From positions 1-20,969 of IMG/VR virus record IMGVR_UViG_3300027833_000255: a stretch of DNA of 20,969 nucleotides, one strand, 5' to 3'. How positions within the stretch are numbered: the first letter of the stretch is position 1; each line of letters opens with the position of its first letter. Shown piece by piece: positions 1-8,015 of this stretch. The notes beneath the pieces were generated by a model. That model had not been told where the DNA came from. It did not search any database and saw only the letters and a program-made list of their open reading frames with translations. The translations under genes were made by a program, and so were the position numbers. The stretch comes from a virus.

Positions 1-602
1 GTGTTGGCAGAGGTGGCAGATGCTGCGGATTGCGCTGCGGAGGTAGCGGCATTGGAAGCTGACACTGAGGCTTCGCCAGATTTTGTAGTCGCAGTAGCTG
101 CGCTCGCTGCTGCATTTGTCTCTGAAGTTGAAGCCTCTGCGGCTTTAGTTGTCGCTGTCGATGCACTATTTACACTCGTCACTTTGGAGGCTTCACTTGC
201 AACCGCACTAGCGGCTGAAGCATTCTTTGAAACTAAAGCTGCGGCGGCAGAAGCAGCAGAATTAGTCTCTGCGGTTTCCGAATTAGTCTCCGCAGTTTCA
301 GCATTTGTTTCTGCGGTTTCCGCTTGAGTTTTCGCTGTCTGGGAAGCCACTTTGGCAGCTTCTGCTGCTGCGACTTGTGCGGCTATACCGGAGGCAGAAG
401 TTGCTGCATCGGTTGCTGAAACAGCGGCTGCATCTTCGCTTGCTTTTGCTGCTGCCACAGAAGACTCAATTGCATTAGTCTCCACTGGCGTGGCTCCACT
501 CTTAGCATAAAAAGAAGAGTTGCTTGGAGAAGTCGATTCGTTAGAAGCGTCACCGTCAGTTGGCTCAGCGCCACTCTGGTTGTAAAAAGAAGAATTGCTC
601 AA
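1..602 (-). CDS. Ala-rich coiled-coil tail fibre protein, partial (C-terminus beyond window)
   Basis: An open minus-strand frame of 200 codons runs off the left edge. It has no internal ATG, so the best start is TTG at 602, eight bases after the SD-like AGGCGAGG; an in-frame TAA lies upstream. The N-terminus carries a short motif twice, SNSSFYNQSGAEP and SNSSFYAKSGATP, about 30 residues apart. After it comes an extremely Ala/Ser/Thr/Glu-rich tract with tandem AETAETN-type heptads, as in trimeric fibre stalks. The gene follows the head-tail adaptor by 36 bp and is the last gene visible in the leftward array. The repeat composition is seen directly. The tail-fibre or stalk role is inferred from composition and context, and a receptor-binding tip would lie outside the window. 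The TTG start is less certain than the reading frame. Confidence 0.7.
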   Translation of the reverse strand, partial: MSNSSFYNQSGAEPTDGDASNESTSPSNSSFYAKSGATPVETNAIESSVAAAKASEDAAAVSATDAATSASGIAAQVAAAEAAKVASQTAKTQAETAETNAETAETNSETAETNSAASAAAALVSKNASAASAVASEASKVTSVNSASTATTKAAEASTSETNAAASAATATTKSGEASVSASNAATSAAQSAASATSAN

Positions 603-638
603 AATAAAAGCCTCGCCTGCGGGGGTGATTTAGGGGAA

Positions 639-1241
639 TCAAAAGTTGTAGGTTGGCCGAATACTTTGGAGCGTCCCGCTAGTCTCAGCATCGTTAGCTT
701 GCTCTTGTAGCTCAGCCATAAACTGAATAAACTTTTGAGAAAATAATTCCGCACGGTCATCTAAATAATAGTCACTAGCATAAGTAAGTGCAGCGTAAGT
801 AATTAAGTCTGGTGCAATAGCCGCTAAAACATTTTCATCAGTATCGCTAGTCATATCGGTAAATGATGCATAGTAGTTAAGCGTCAGACTGTCGGCGCTA
901 GGGTGCGGGTAAAGCAAAAGAACGCCCTGCTCTCTGGCAAAGAAATTTGGTGTCCCTGATTCACCGCCAGCTTTTAATGCAGTCATTTCACGCATTGGTA
1001 GCCTAGAAAGCGCAGTGTTACCAAAGTAAACATCAATAGCTTCTAGGAAGTCTGATGGTAGGTTTACCTGAGACGTTGCACTAGTGAAGCTGTAGGTGTG
1101 CTTTTTTTCCATAGAGGGAACACGCAGACTTCTTTGAATCCTGGTGATGCCTTGGTCAATAAACGTTTCAGCTAAAGCATCAGTTATATCTGAGCGATTA
1201 AGTAACGCTTTGAAGTGGGTACGGATTTGTCCGTAGTTCAT
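639..1241 (-). CDS. Head-tail adaptor (gp6-like connector) protein
   Basis: The 200-residue protein begins MNYGQIRTHFKALLNRSDIT and continues with a segment around residues 27-45 (FIDQGITRIQRSLRVPSMEK). This is the pattern of podovirus head-tail adaptor proteins of the gp6-like family, which dock under the portal ring and connect it to the tail. The middle of the protein is beta-rich (about residues 47-130) and the C-terminal third is helical, ending RPTYNF. It lies two genes downstream of the major capsid gene, the usual place for an adaptor. Only three bases separate its start from the stop of the 104-residue gene, so the two are probably translationally coupled. The family assignment is by recall of the N-terminal pattern and gene order. 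A tail accessory protein of related fold is the main alternative. Confidence 0.72.
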   Translation of the reverse strand: MNYGQIRTHFKALLNRSDITDALAETFIDQGITRIQRSLRVPSMEKKHTYSFTSATSQVNLPSDFLEAIDVYFGNTALSRLPMREMTALKAGGESGTPNFFAREQGVLLLYPHPSADSLTLNYYASFTDMTSDTDENVLAAIAPDLITYAALTYASDYYLDDRAELFSQKFIQFMAELQEQANDAETSGTLQSIRPTYNF

Positions 1242-1244
1242 CTT

Positions 1245-1559
1245 TTACACCTGCTTTTTAGTCGTTATGAAGGCGTTTAAATCCTGTTGCTTGAGACGCA
1301 TCAAGATAGCTTTTGGAGTTTCTTTCATCATGTCAAAACCTTCACGCAGCCACTGCTCATAGACGGACACTGGGACTTCGGCAACACTCATAAACTCACC
1401 TTCGTTCTGGTTGAGGGAGTTTTCGCGCTGTCTTCGTAGAGTGTCTAAAAAAGCTGGTGGTATAAACTGCTTTTGCTCGATGACATTTTCGTCACCTTTG
1501 TTTTCAAACATGAATCTATTTTGAATATCGTGGTAGATTGGTGTGTCTTTTTTTAACAT
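1245..1559 (-). CDS. Small virion-module protein, unknown function
   Basis: A 104-residue protein lies between the major capsid and adaptor genes. A strong AAGGAG stands nine bases before its ATG. Visible parts are a segment IPPAFLDTLRRQRENS (residues 33-48), then EFMSVAEVPVSVYEQWLREGFD (55-76) and a C-terminal helix ending DLNAFITTKK. No enzyme motif is seen. The pattern of a short hydrophilic protein ending 'LNAFITTK' next to a DUF5309-type capsid gene looks familiar from other podoviruses, but I cannot name a function. It lies immediately downstream of a terminator-like hairpin, so it may be expressed below the capsid protein. A head completion or connector accessory role is possible from position only. 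Confidence 0.75.
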   Translation of the reverse strand: MLKKDTPIYHDIQNRFMFENKGDENVIEQKQFIPPAFLDTLRRQRENSLNQNEGEFMSVAEVPVSVYEQWLREGFDMMKETPKAILMRLKQQDLNAFITTKKQV

Positions 1560-1573
1560 TTGTTACGTCTCCT

Positions 1574-1639
1574 TAAAAACTAAAAAGGGGACGGAAAATC
1601 AGGTAAGTTAAGGAGAGCAAAACCCTTACCGTCATCCCC
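1574..1639 (-). terminator. Intrinsic terminator/attenuator after the capsid gene
   Basis: On the minus strand, GGGG-AT-GACGG (1639-1629) can pair with CCGTC-CCC (1594-1587), with the AT as a bulge. The T-rich tail TTTTTAGTTTTTAA follows directly. An alternative inner pairing joins GGTAAG (1630-1625) to CTTACC (1607-1602). The hairpin sits in the only sizeable gap of the leftward head-gene cluster, 32 bp after the capsid stop, and the T-rich tail runs up to the next gene's SD. A leaky terminator here would raise capsid mRNA relative to downstream genes. Confidence 0.6.
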
Positions 1640-1670
1640 GCCCCCAATCATCTAGCTAGGACTTAGAATA

Positions 1671-2555
1671 TTAAGAAAGTCCAGTGATCATGCCGCTATC
1701 CGCAAAGCTGGTGTGCTTCACAGATACTTCGCCAACAACCATGTGCTTATCGCTGTCACCAGTCTTGGCTAACAGAGTACGGCTGAATGGACGTAGCACA
1801 CATTGCTTGAACATTGAGGGATCAATCAGGTACGCATTAGTCGCAAGATTTTCACGATTCATCACGACCTTAAAAGTACCGTATGCGGTCACGAGTACCG
1901 ATATGGTGTTCACAAGTGTCTGGCTTGCACCAATGTCTCGCTCACGGCCAGAGGCAGACGCAAAGCCGCCAATGATTAGGCTGTCAGCAGGCTTGATCAT
2001 TAGTACTGAAGGATCAGAACCGTTGGTGTAGCAAGTCTGTGCTAACTCAAGCAGCTTAGCTTCTGTAAGCGCATCGGTACTGTTGGCACCAGCATCTACT
2101 GTAGTAGAAATCTGCTGGTCAATTGAAGCCATCTTACGCGCAGTGTTGGCGTTGGTATTTACCGCTGCCTGAGATACACCGACCATTGACTTTTCTACGT
2201 CTTTCTTAACCTGCTTTAAAACTTTTGCCAAATTATACGCAGTCGATTTAGCGCGGCCATGAGTAGCAACTGCGTCAGAAGTCGCTGAAACTTGAAAAGA
2301 TTCACCGATGATCTGAGTGACGTTTGAACGAGAAGTAGGCTGAGAAACGGCGGTCATTGAAGCATCCGCGCCTTCTACGAGGCCCGCAGCAGAACTTGCT
2401 CTCAAGTCATCCTCAAGCCAGTCAAAGTTACGAGCAGATACTTTCTCGCTTTTGATCATGGTTTGGAAAGGAGTTGCAGAGGGAGATATGTTGGCTATCG
2501 AGGAAGAGACATCTTCTTTTTTGCCGACAATTGCATATGTTGTTAAGGTAGTCAT
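1671..2555 (-). CDS. Major capsid protein (DUF5309 family)
   Basis: The 294-residue protein shows the DUF5309 hallmarks. The N-terminus is TTYAIVGKKEDVSSSIANIS (residues 5-24), followed by PSATPFQTMI (25-34). FDWLEDDLR lies around 44-52, VEGADA at 60-65, and TQIIGESFQVS at 80-90 is followed by a long basic helix, KVLKQVKKDVE. In known phages this family forms the HK97-fold capsid shell. The context supports the call: scaffold immediately upstream (start 37 bp after the scaffold stop), adaptor downstream. The ATG has AGGA about ten bases upstream. It is shorter than many family members (300 or more residues) but appears complete, and no protease is encoded beside it. Confidence is high for family and role. 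Confidence 0.9.
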   Translation of the reverse strand: MTTLTTYAIVGKKEDVSSSIANISPSATPFQTMIKSEKVSARNFDWLEDDLRASSAAGLVEGADASMTAVSQPTSRSNVTQIIGESFQVSATSDAVATHGRAKSTAYNLAKVLKQVKKDVEKSMVGVSQAAVNTNANTARKMASIDQQISTTVDAGANSTDALTEAKLLELAQTCYTNGSDPSVLMIKPADSLIIGGFASASGRERDIGASQTLVNTISVLVTAYGTFKVVMNRENLATNAYLIDPSMFKQCVLRPFSRTLLAKTGDSDKHMVVGEVSVKHTSFADSGMITGLS

Positions 2556-2592
2556 GTTAATTTTTTCCTAAGAGATAAAATAAAAAGTTGAG

Positions 2593-3624
2593 TTATTCAG
2601 CGTCCCAATTTGCCATTAGCATTTCTGCAATGTCATCTAAATCATTACCTCCACTTGGACTGTTCCGCATACGTTCTTGCGCTGCCTTCTGCTTGCTGAG
2701 ACGTTGCTCAGTTTTATTGGGCGGGGCTTTCTTGCTGCGTAGAATCTTTGTGGGTGCTTTAGCTTTCTTGGTCTTGGCTACCTGCTTCGTCTTGTCAAAC
2801 ATCATTGCTTTATGTAGCAACATGATCACGTTAGGATCGGTATACTGATTGACTGATTCGGCGGGCAACCCATTACTGATAGCATGCTGCCTTATGTCGT
2901 TGTACAAATCTGTACTCCACTCAGGCAGTTCCTTTTGGAGAACCTCAATACAATGCTTTGCACTTTCTTGTTGCTGTGCTGCTTGTTTGTTTTTCAGTTC
3001 ACCATAGAAACTATCAGCTTCCTCTTGGAAGAATTTAAGATCGCTTTCTGCTGCTTTTGCTTCAGCGCGTAAGGCCGCAAAGTCATCGGGATTCATTTGC
3101 CGTGAGGCAACTAACATATCGACTTCTTCGTATGGCTGGTAACGCTCTTGAGCGCGAGTCAACATAGCTTGTAATGATGCATCTGCGCGTTCCAGTGCTT
3201 CATTGGCTTCTTTACGTTGGGCTGCTGTTTCTTGAGACTTTCTTGTGAGGGATGCTTCTTGGCCGTAGAGTCTTTTGAGGTCTTTCAAAGATGCCTGTTT
3301 CGTTTCGCCATCAACCTGAAGTTCAACAACAGTATCGTCAGAAAGATTAATTTCTTCTGATTCTTCTCCTGCTTCTTCGTCGGTATCCTGGGACTCTTCA
3401 GGGTCTTCTTCAGACTCAACTTCTTCTTCGGTTTCTCCATCTACCTCTTCTTCAGATTCCTCTACTACAGTCTCTTCTTCACTCGTAGATTCATCTGTCG
3501 CCTCTAACTCACTTTCTTCAGATGGCTGACTTTCATCAGCGTCTTCCCAGCTTGCTAAAATGGCTTCTGCCGTTTCATCGACACTTCCTGAATCAAAGCT
3601 TTCTTGCACGTTATCTATTGACAT
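2593..3624 (-). CDS. Capsid scaffolding protein
   Basis: The 343-residue protein sits directly upstream of the capsid gene. Residues about 25-105 are a long Glu/Asp/Ser-rich acidic tract. Residues about 105-260 are helical and Ala/Lys/Glu/Gln-rich (LKDLKRLYGQEASLTRKSQE onward), typical of coiled-coil assembly scaffolds. A strongly basic Lys-rich patch follows at about 280-320. A similar short motif occurs at both ends: AEAILASWEDA near residue 19 and AEMLMANWDAE at the very C-terminus. Charge segregation, helicity and position match scaffolds that bind capsid subunits and leave the procapsid before DNA packaging. Its start has AGAGGAG seven bases upstream, and that SD overlaps the stop of the 85-residue gene. 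There is no sequence-specific family signature, so the call rests on architecture and context. Confidence 0.78.
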   Translation of the reverse strand: MSIDNVQESFDSGSVDETAEAILASWEDADESQPSEESELEATDESTSEEETVVEESEEEVDGETEEEVESEEDPEESQDTDEEAGEESEEINLSDDTVVELQVDGETKQASLKDLKRLYGQEASLTRKSQETAAQRKEANEALERADASLQAMLTRAQERYQPYEEVDMLVASRQMNPDDFAALRAEAKAAESDLKFFQEEADSFYGELKNKQAAQQQESAKHCIEVLQKELPEWSTDLYNDIRQHAISNGLPAESVNQYTDPNVIMLLHKAMMFDKTKQVAKTKKAKAPTKILRSKKAPPNKTEQRLSKQKAAQERMRNSPSGGNDLDDIAEMLMANWDAE

Positions 3625-3628
3625 GGTG

Positions 3629-3886
3629 CTACTCCTCTTCTGTTGTTTCTTTCTGATTAATCTGATCGCGCACTTCTACCTGTTGGCGTAGAGTGTTAAC
3701 CACATCGGACAATGCGCGGTAATGGTTATATGCTTCTTCTCGCTTCGAGGCTTCGTCTGGAGCAGAAGCTAAAAACGCTTGGATAGTAGAATCTGCTAAA
3801 GTGTTTACTGTACGAAAAAATGCTTCTGTACCAAGTAAAGCCTCTGCTTCGTCACCAAAATTTACTAATGTTTCTTCGTCACTCAT
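3629..3886 (-). CDS. Small acidic protein between portal and scaffold genes, unknown function
   Basis: An 85-residue acidic protein starts at an ATG nine bases after AAGGAGA, and its stop overlaps the SD of the scaffold gene. It reads as an all-helical protein: EAEALLGTEAFFRTVNTLAD (residues 13-32), then ASAPDEASKREEAYNHYRAL and a C-terminal helix ending VRDQINQKETTEEE. Short proteins with this REE-Y-x2-YRAL pattern commonly lie between portal and scaffold genes in short-tailed phages, but I know of no established function. A role in head assembly follows only from position. The good SD, conserved-looking composition and tight packing make it a confident gene. Confidence 0.78.
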   Translation of the reverse strand: MSDEETLVNFGDEAEALLGTEAFFRTVNTLADSTIQAFLASAPDEASKREEAYNHYRALSDVVNTLRQQVEVRDQINQKETTEEE

Positions 3887-3926
3887 GTTACCGCTCTCCT
3901 TATAAGAACAATGTTATTTGAATGGG

Positions 3927-5960
3927 TTATCCATTCGGTGAAGCGATAGCCGTGATCTCATCTGCCTGCTGTGCAAGTAGAAGTTCTGCGGTATCAATTA
4001 CTTTCTTGTGATTGAGTTGGGCTTCATTCAGATCAACCTTGTCGCTTTGTATAGCGAATTGGTTCTCTGCCTTCAGACGCTCAAGCTCCAGTTTCATCTG
4101 CATGTTCTGGGCTTCCATCTGTGCCTTCATCTCACCCATTGCTGTCTGACGCTCTTGAACTTCAAGCTGCTTTTTCATTAACTCAAGCTGGAGTTCTTGC
4201 GCTGGATCAGGTTGCTCTGGTGGCAACTGTTCTGGGTTAGTTAGGTACTCAGCAACATTCTTAATACCAGACATCTCCATTACTTTAGAGATTAGCTGGA
4301 ACTGGTTCTGAGGGGTGTACATCTTTTGTAGACTTGGGTCTGATTGAAAAACTTGGTGCATAGCCATGTACTTCTTGCTTTCTTTCTCTTGCTCACCATA
4401 GCCAAGAGATAGCTCAACAGTCACATCCCGCTTATCAGTCCAAGACGTAGGGTCAATCTCAACGTAATCACCGCCAATCTCGACTAACTTAGCTTGGTCT
4501 TCGTTCTCAATGACTAACTGATAAATCAACTGATAGAGCGGCTTGACGAACTGATTAGCAAAGTTACGCGCTATGATCTTTTGGCGCTGCTGAGACATAG
4601 TAGCTAACTGCTCTACCATAGCTGCTGAGTTTTGCTTGGACACAGCATCTTTATTTAAGCCCTGACTCAGCTTACTGACACCAGTAGTATCTTCCATGTT
4701 CGACTCAAGCATCGAGATCGTCTGGAAGGTAAATGGGTTCAGCGGGGACTGGATCATTGGGGCAATAGCGTCAGGCCGTGTCACATTGACTAGCCCACCT
4801 ACCCTATTGTCGATAAGTTCCTTTGGATTACTTAGACCACCTTTTAACACTGTGTAACGAGGGTTATTAGTGATCATCGCATGGTCAAGTATCGACCGTG
4901 TAAGGACTGTTCGTGCATTCTGGGTAGCAACCAGCTTGTCAGCAAAGTTATTACCGTAGAAGGCGTGAGGGATCGGGAGCGGAACAAACGTAACGAATGG
5001 TTTTCTATTAACCTTCTCTTTTTCAAGAAGCACATTACCGGCTTTCATTATCTTATATAGTTCAGCAACTCCCGACCCCTCAACGTCTAACTCCATGTAG
5101 ACTTCATGCACCATCACCGATCTAACTTGATCTTGGTAACCGTGTGCATTGAACCCTCTATCTGCATTGATAGAGTCATGGCGAGATAGGACTTCAAGGT
5201 CAGTATCTAAGTCCACATCAGTGTGATCGCCAATATTAGAAAGAAGTTTCTCTGAGTAACCCATTAAGCGAAGGTCAGAAAGTGTTTTCTTAGTTCGGTG
5301 GGCGCAAAACAAAACACTGTCTAGAGACTTTGCTTGTGACTCGATAAGAAATTCTTCAGGAGGGATATTTTCGATACAGACTTGGCTAGTATCTCTTGTT
5401 ATCCGAATCTCACCAGATGTCAGCCCAAGCTCATCTTCTTCATGCTCACCCAGTTCAACATTATCCTGGGACAACAACATATCGAGTTCATCTTCAGTAA
5501 GATTCTCGAAAAACTCAGAAGTTGTCTCTTCTTGCTCTTGCCAGAAAACTTTAGAGATACCTGCTCTGGCAATCAGTCCATCATGAATAACTGAGGACAT
5601 TACAGAGTACAAATCGTTTTGCCTGAAAGCCACATAGTCTGCATAGGCAGAACATAGTGAAGCCGTCTTTACATCTTCCGCAGACTGAGGATCAAAATGT
5701 ACTATCTTGTTTCCGGCTGAGAAGGTTTCTAAAAGCGCCGCCTTCATAGACTCTACTGCATTCCATACATCTAGAGAGACATATTTAGAGTTGCCATCGT
5801 GAATTGGCTTTGGCATGGCACCGGAGTAATACTCCATTACGTTGGCACGTTCACGGCTCAGTTCACTATCGTGGTAACCAACAGAACGTCCCACGCTGTC
5901 ATCACACAACGCGATTATCTCTGCGTCAGAGAGTTTCTTGTAGTCCTTTTTCTTTGCCAT
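3927..5960 (-). CDS. Portal protein (P22-type podovirus portal)
   Basis: The 677-residue protein has the layout of a podovirus portal: a helical N-terminus with ERANVMEYYSGAMPKPI near 38-54 and a wing region with SVIHDGLIARAGISKVFW (about 123-140). The stem and clip follow, with IENIPPEEFLIESQAKSLDS (about 196-215) and FVTFVPLPIPHAFYGNNFADKL (about 325-346). A DTTGVSKLSQGLNKDA loop lies around 428-443. The last 100 residues are a long Gln/Glu/Met-rich helix, comparable to the barrel of large P22-type portals. The dodecameric portal forms the DNA channel at one capsid vertex and docks the terminase. The gene starts three bases after the large terminase stop, with only a weak SD, so translation is probably coupled. 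Size, order (terminase-portal-scaffold-capsid) and motifs agree. Confidence 0.9.
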   Translation of the reverse strand: MAKKKDYKKLSDAEIIALCDDSVGRSVGYHDSELSRERANVMEYYSGAMPKPIHDGNSKYVSLDVWNAVESMKAALLETFSAGNKIVHFDPQSAEDVKTASLCSAYADYVAFRQNDLYSVMSSVIHDGLIARAGISKVFWQEQEETTSEFFENLTEDELDMLLSQDNVELGEHEEDELGLTSGEIRITRDTSQVCIENIPPEEFLIESQAKSLDSVLFCAHRTKKTLSDLRLMGYSEKLLSNIGDHTDVDLDTDLEVLSRHDSINADRGFNAHGYQDQVRSVMVHEVYMELDVEGSGVAELYKIMKAGNVLLEKEKVNRKPFVTFVPLPIPHAFYGNNFADKLVATQNARTVLTRSILDHAMITNNPRYTVLKGGLSNPKELIDNRVGGLVNVTRPDAIAPMIQSPLNPFTFQTISMLESNMEDTTGVSKLSQGLNKDAVSKQNSAAMVEQLATMSQQRQKIIARNFANQFVKPLYQLIYQLVIENEDQAKLVEIGGDYVEIDPTSWTDKRDVTVELSLGYGEQEKESKKYMAMHQVFQSDPSLQKMYTPQNQFQLISKVMEMSGIKNVAEYLTNPEQLPPEQPDPAQELQLELMKKQLEVQERQTAMGEMKAQMEAQNMQMKLELERLKAENQFAIQSDKVDLNEAQLNHKKVIDTAELLLAQQADEITAIASPNG

Positions 5961-5962
5961 AT

Positions 5963-7546
5963 TTAAACCATTTCAATATAAAAATTATCTGTAGATTCCA
6001 CTGGAGTCCATGCGCCAGTGTGAACATGATTAGCAAGTGCAAGAGCCATTACGCAGTCATCAAAGCATCCTGCTTCTGCTTGCATAGCTCCACTCTCAGT
6101 CACGATGTACGAAAGCATTTCGCGTAGAGTCACCTTGCAATTAATTTCCAACTGCTCTTCACGCATCGCTGCGCGGAGTTGGTCAATGATCAAAGGTTTA
6201 GTCTTCTGAGTCGTTGTGAAACCAAGTTTTGTAGTCTCTCGGTCTGTCAGCTTGTCTATCTGTGTTTCAGTGTAAAAGTTGGGGTAAGCCATATCTTTAC
6301 CTAACCGTGTACACGTTAGGATGCCGTGTGAGTTGTTCTCCACACAGATAAAGGCTTCGTTGTAGTATTCGCCAAGTGCGTATAACACTTCAGCAAAGTA
6401 ATCAGGATGGGCATGGCCTCTCCAAGTAGCTACTTGGCGCTTCTTAGAGTCCAAGACTTGGCAGACAGAGTAGTCCCCGCCCCTTACACCCATGGCAACA
6501 TCAGCGCCGATGACGTACTGCTCACCTTCTTGGTGCTTTCTATAGGTACTAAGTTCGCCTCTTGCATTGTTAATAAACTCGCCGCCCTCAAGCGCAAGAC
6601 GCTCGTTTAGGTCTCTGGTTTCTTTTAGCTTCTTAGATAGCTGCTCTGGGTTAAACACAGGGCGGCCAGTAGTGAGAAACGCTTCATCAGGTTCGCTTGG
6701 ATACTCTTGTCTAAAAAGATCAATGCCGTTCTGGGCTATCTTTCTACGCCTAAACATTAACTGCTCATCGTCTAAAGAATAAAGTTCGGCTAAGTCTTCT
6801 TCGTCAGGAGTTCTTTCAAAGTTGTCAGAGACCGGCTCACGATAATCAACATCAGTGAACCAAGGAATAAACACAGGCACATAACCATTAGACCCATCCA
6901 CTGCACCACGCCATAAATCCGCAAATATACCTGTTGCACCATTCGCTGTACTTTCGACAAAAATAGCTGTGCCTTTGGCATTTGGGACAGCCTGTGTAAG
7001 ACCGTTCCAGTTATCCAAGGCAGTACTCTTTTGCCAGAATGCCAGTTCTGACGCATGTACATGGGTAAGTGTCTCACCACGGCCAATGCTCTCACCGCCA
7101 GCCGTTGCCACAACAAAACTAGAATCGAGAACGTCAAAATTCATCTCCCGTCTAGAGGAATACTTTGTGTGTGGCTTTAAGATGTCAGGGCAATGCTCAT
7201 GGAATCTTTTGGTCATATCAAACAGAGCGCGAGTAGAGTCAGCGTGGTGTGTAATAACCATTGCCTTACACGCAGCCTTTTGACTTACAGAGAAATAAAG
7301 GTAGCCACCAGTGTAAGTGGATAGACCCTGCTGCCTAGCCTTCAGGATAATCACACGGACTTTACCTTCGGTGGCTATCTGATCTTCGACTGCTTTGTTA
7401 AGTATTTGCTGTGCTGAATTTAACTTGAGGGGGGAAATGTCACCTAACTTTGTTCTTATCTTTAAAGAGGCTTTGGAGTAGTAACCGAAGTCATTCAGTA
7501 ATCTCTTCCGTACCTTCGCTAGTTTCTGGTGCATCGGGCTGCTCAT
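5963..7546 (-). CDS. terL: Terminase large subunit (packaging ATPase/nuclease)
   Basis: The 527-residue protein is a complete packaging motor. A deviant Walker A, KARQQGLST, occupies residues 69-77. The Walker B region LTHVHASE (160-167) ends in the catalytic Glu167. The coupling motif FVESTANG is at 197-204. The C-terminal RNase H-like nuclease shows GADVA (Asp349), CVENNSHG (Glu403) and FDDCVMAL (Asp496/Asp497). It would translocate DNA through the portal using ATP and cut concatemers. It overlaps the small subunit gene by 56 bases. The first ATG (7546) has AGAGG immediately upstream with almost no spacing; the ATG four codons later (7534) may be the real start. The portal follows three bases downstream. 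All main catalytic residues are present. Confidence 0.95.
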   Translation of the reverse strand: MSSPMHQKLAKVRKRLLNDFGYYSKASLKIRTKLGDISPLKLNSAQQILNKAVEDQIATEGKVRVIILKARQQGLSTYTGGYLYFSVSQKAACKAMVITHHADSTRALFDMTKRFHEHCPDILKPHTKYSSRREMNFDVLDSSFVVATAGGESIGRGETLTHVHASELAFWQKSTALDNWNGLTQAVPNAKGTAIFVESTANGATGIFADLWRGAVDGSNGYVPVFIPWFTDVDYREPVSDNFERTPDEEDLAELYSLDDEQLMFRRRKIAQNGIDLFRQEYPSEPDEAFLTTGRPVFNPEQLSKKLKETRDLNERLALEGGEFINNARGELSTYRKHQEGEQYVIGADVAMGVRGGDYSVCQVLDSKKRQVATWRGHAHPDYFAEVLYALGEYYNEAFICVENNSHGILTCTRLGKDMAYPNFYTETQIDKLTDRETTKLGFTTTQKTKPLIIDQLRAAMREEQLEINCKVTLREMLSYIVTESGAMQAEAGCFDDCVMALALANHVHTGAWTPVESTDNFYIEMV

Positions 7547-8015
7547 CCTCTTGCAATAGTGAAGCTAAGAAATCTTCTGCTCTTGAGATAGAAACATCAG
7601 ATTTAGCTGCTGGCTTACTTTTTGTGAAGTCCAGTACCAACCTTGCGGCTGCAAGACGCTCTCTGCTCTGGCCGTCTAAGCGCATTACTTCTACAGCGGT
7701 AGTCAGAGCCTCTTTTTGATACTCATCTTCAATATTAAATTTATCGCTCATAATCTTTACTACCTTCTTGGCATCAATTTTCGCTTGTGTTCGCAGTGGC
7801 GCAATGGTCTCCGCAGTGTGCCCGTCAGGAACTCCTACTGGCCTTCCCGCGTTTTTTCGGGGCTTGGTTGACCACTGCTTCCTTAATGCCCTTCCCTCTG
7901 GGGTGGACATCAGTGTCGAAAAGTAGTGACTGCCCTTCGGGTTGGCTTTTTTCGGATACTTCTTTGGCTTTGGGGGTGATTTTGCGCGTTGCTTTCTTTT
8001 TGGCTTGGTTTCCAT
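7491..8015 (-). CDS. terS: Terminase small subunit
   Basis: The protein is read as 174 residues from an ATG at 8015, which has GAGGA eleven bases upstream. A longer frame to 8066 adds 17 residues but lacks an SD. The N-terminal 55 residues are very Lys/Pro-rich. They are followed by NAGRPVGVPDGHT, an AT-hook-like GRP motif common at the start of small terminases. A helical core follows, IAPLRTQAKIDAKKVVKIMSD, then DGQSRERLAAARLVLDFTKSKP, which is characteristic of phage small subunits. The C-terminus is acidic (EDEQPDAPETSEGTEE), as expected for contact with the large subunit, whose gene follows and overlaps. The role is to recognise pac DNA and regulate the large subunit. The N-terminal basic tail lies in DNA shared with the CxxC gene in another frame. 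Confidence 0.82.
   Translation of the reverse strand: METKPKRKQRAKSPPKPKKYPKKANPKGSHYFSTLMSTPEGRALRKQWSTKPRKNAGRPVGVPDGHTAETIAPLRTQAKIDAKKVVKIMSDKFNIEDEYQKEALTTAVEVMRLDGQSRERLAAARLVLDFTKSKPAAKSDVSISRAEDFLASLLQEDEQPDAPETSEGTEEITE

Noticed and set aside
1-327. A 108-codon plus-strand Ala/Val-rich open frame at the left edge
   Set aside because: It is the antisense shadow of the Ala-rich minus-strand fibre, which has repeats, SD and operon context.
7849-7857. A AAA AAC slippery heptamer in the small terminase frame, which would shift -1 into the CxxC frame
   Set aside because: The shift would end after a few codons and give only a truncated terminase. The two genes each have their own start, and A AAA AAC is a weak shift site in bacteria.
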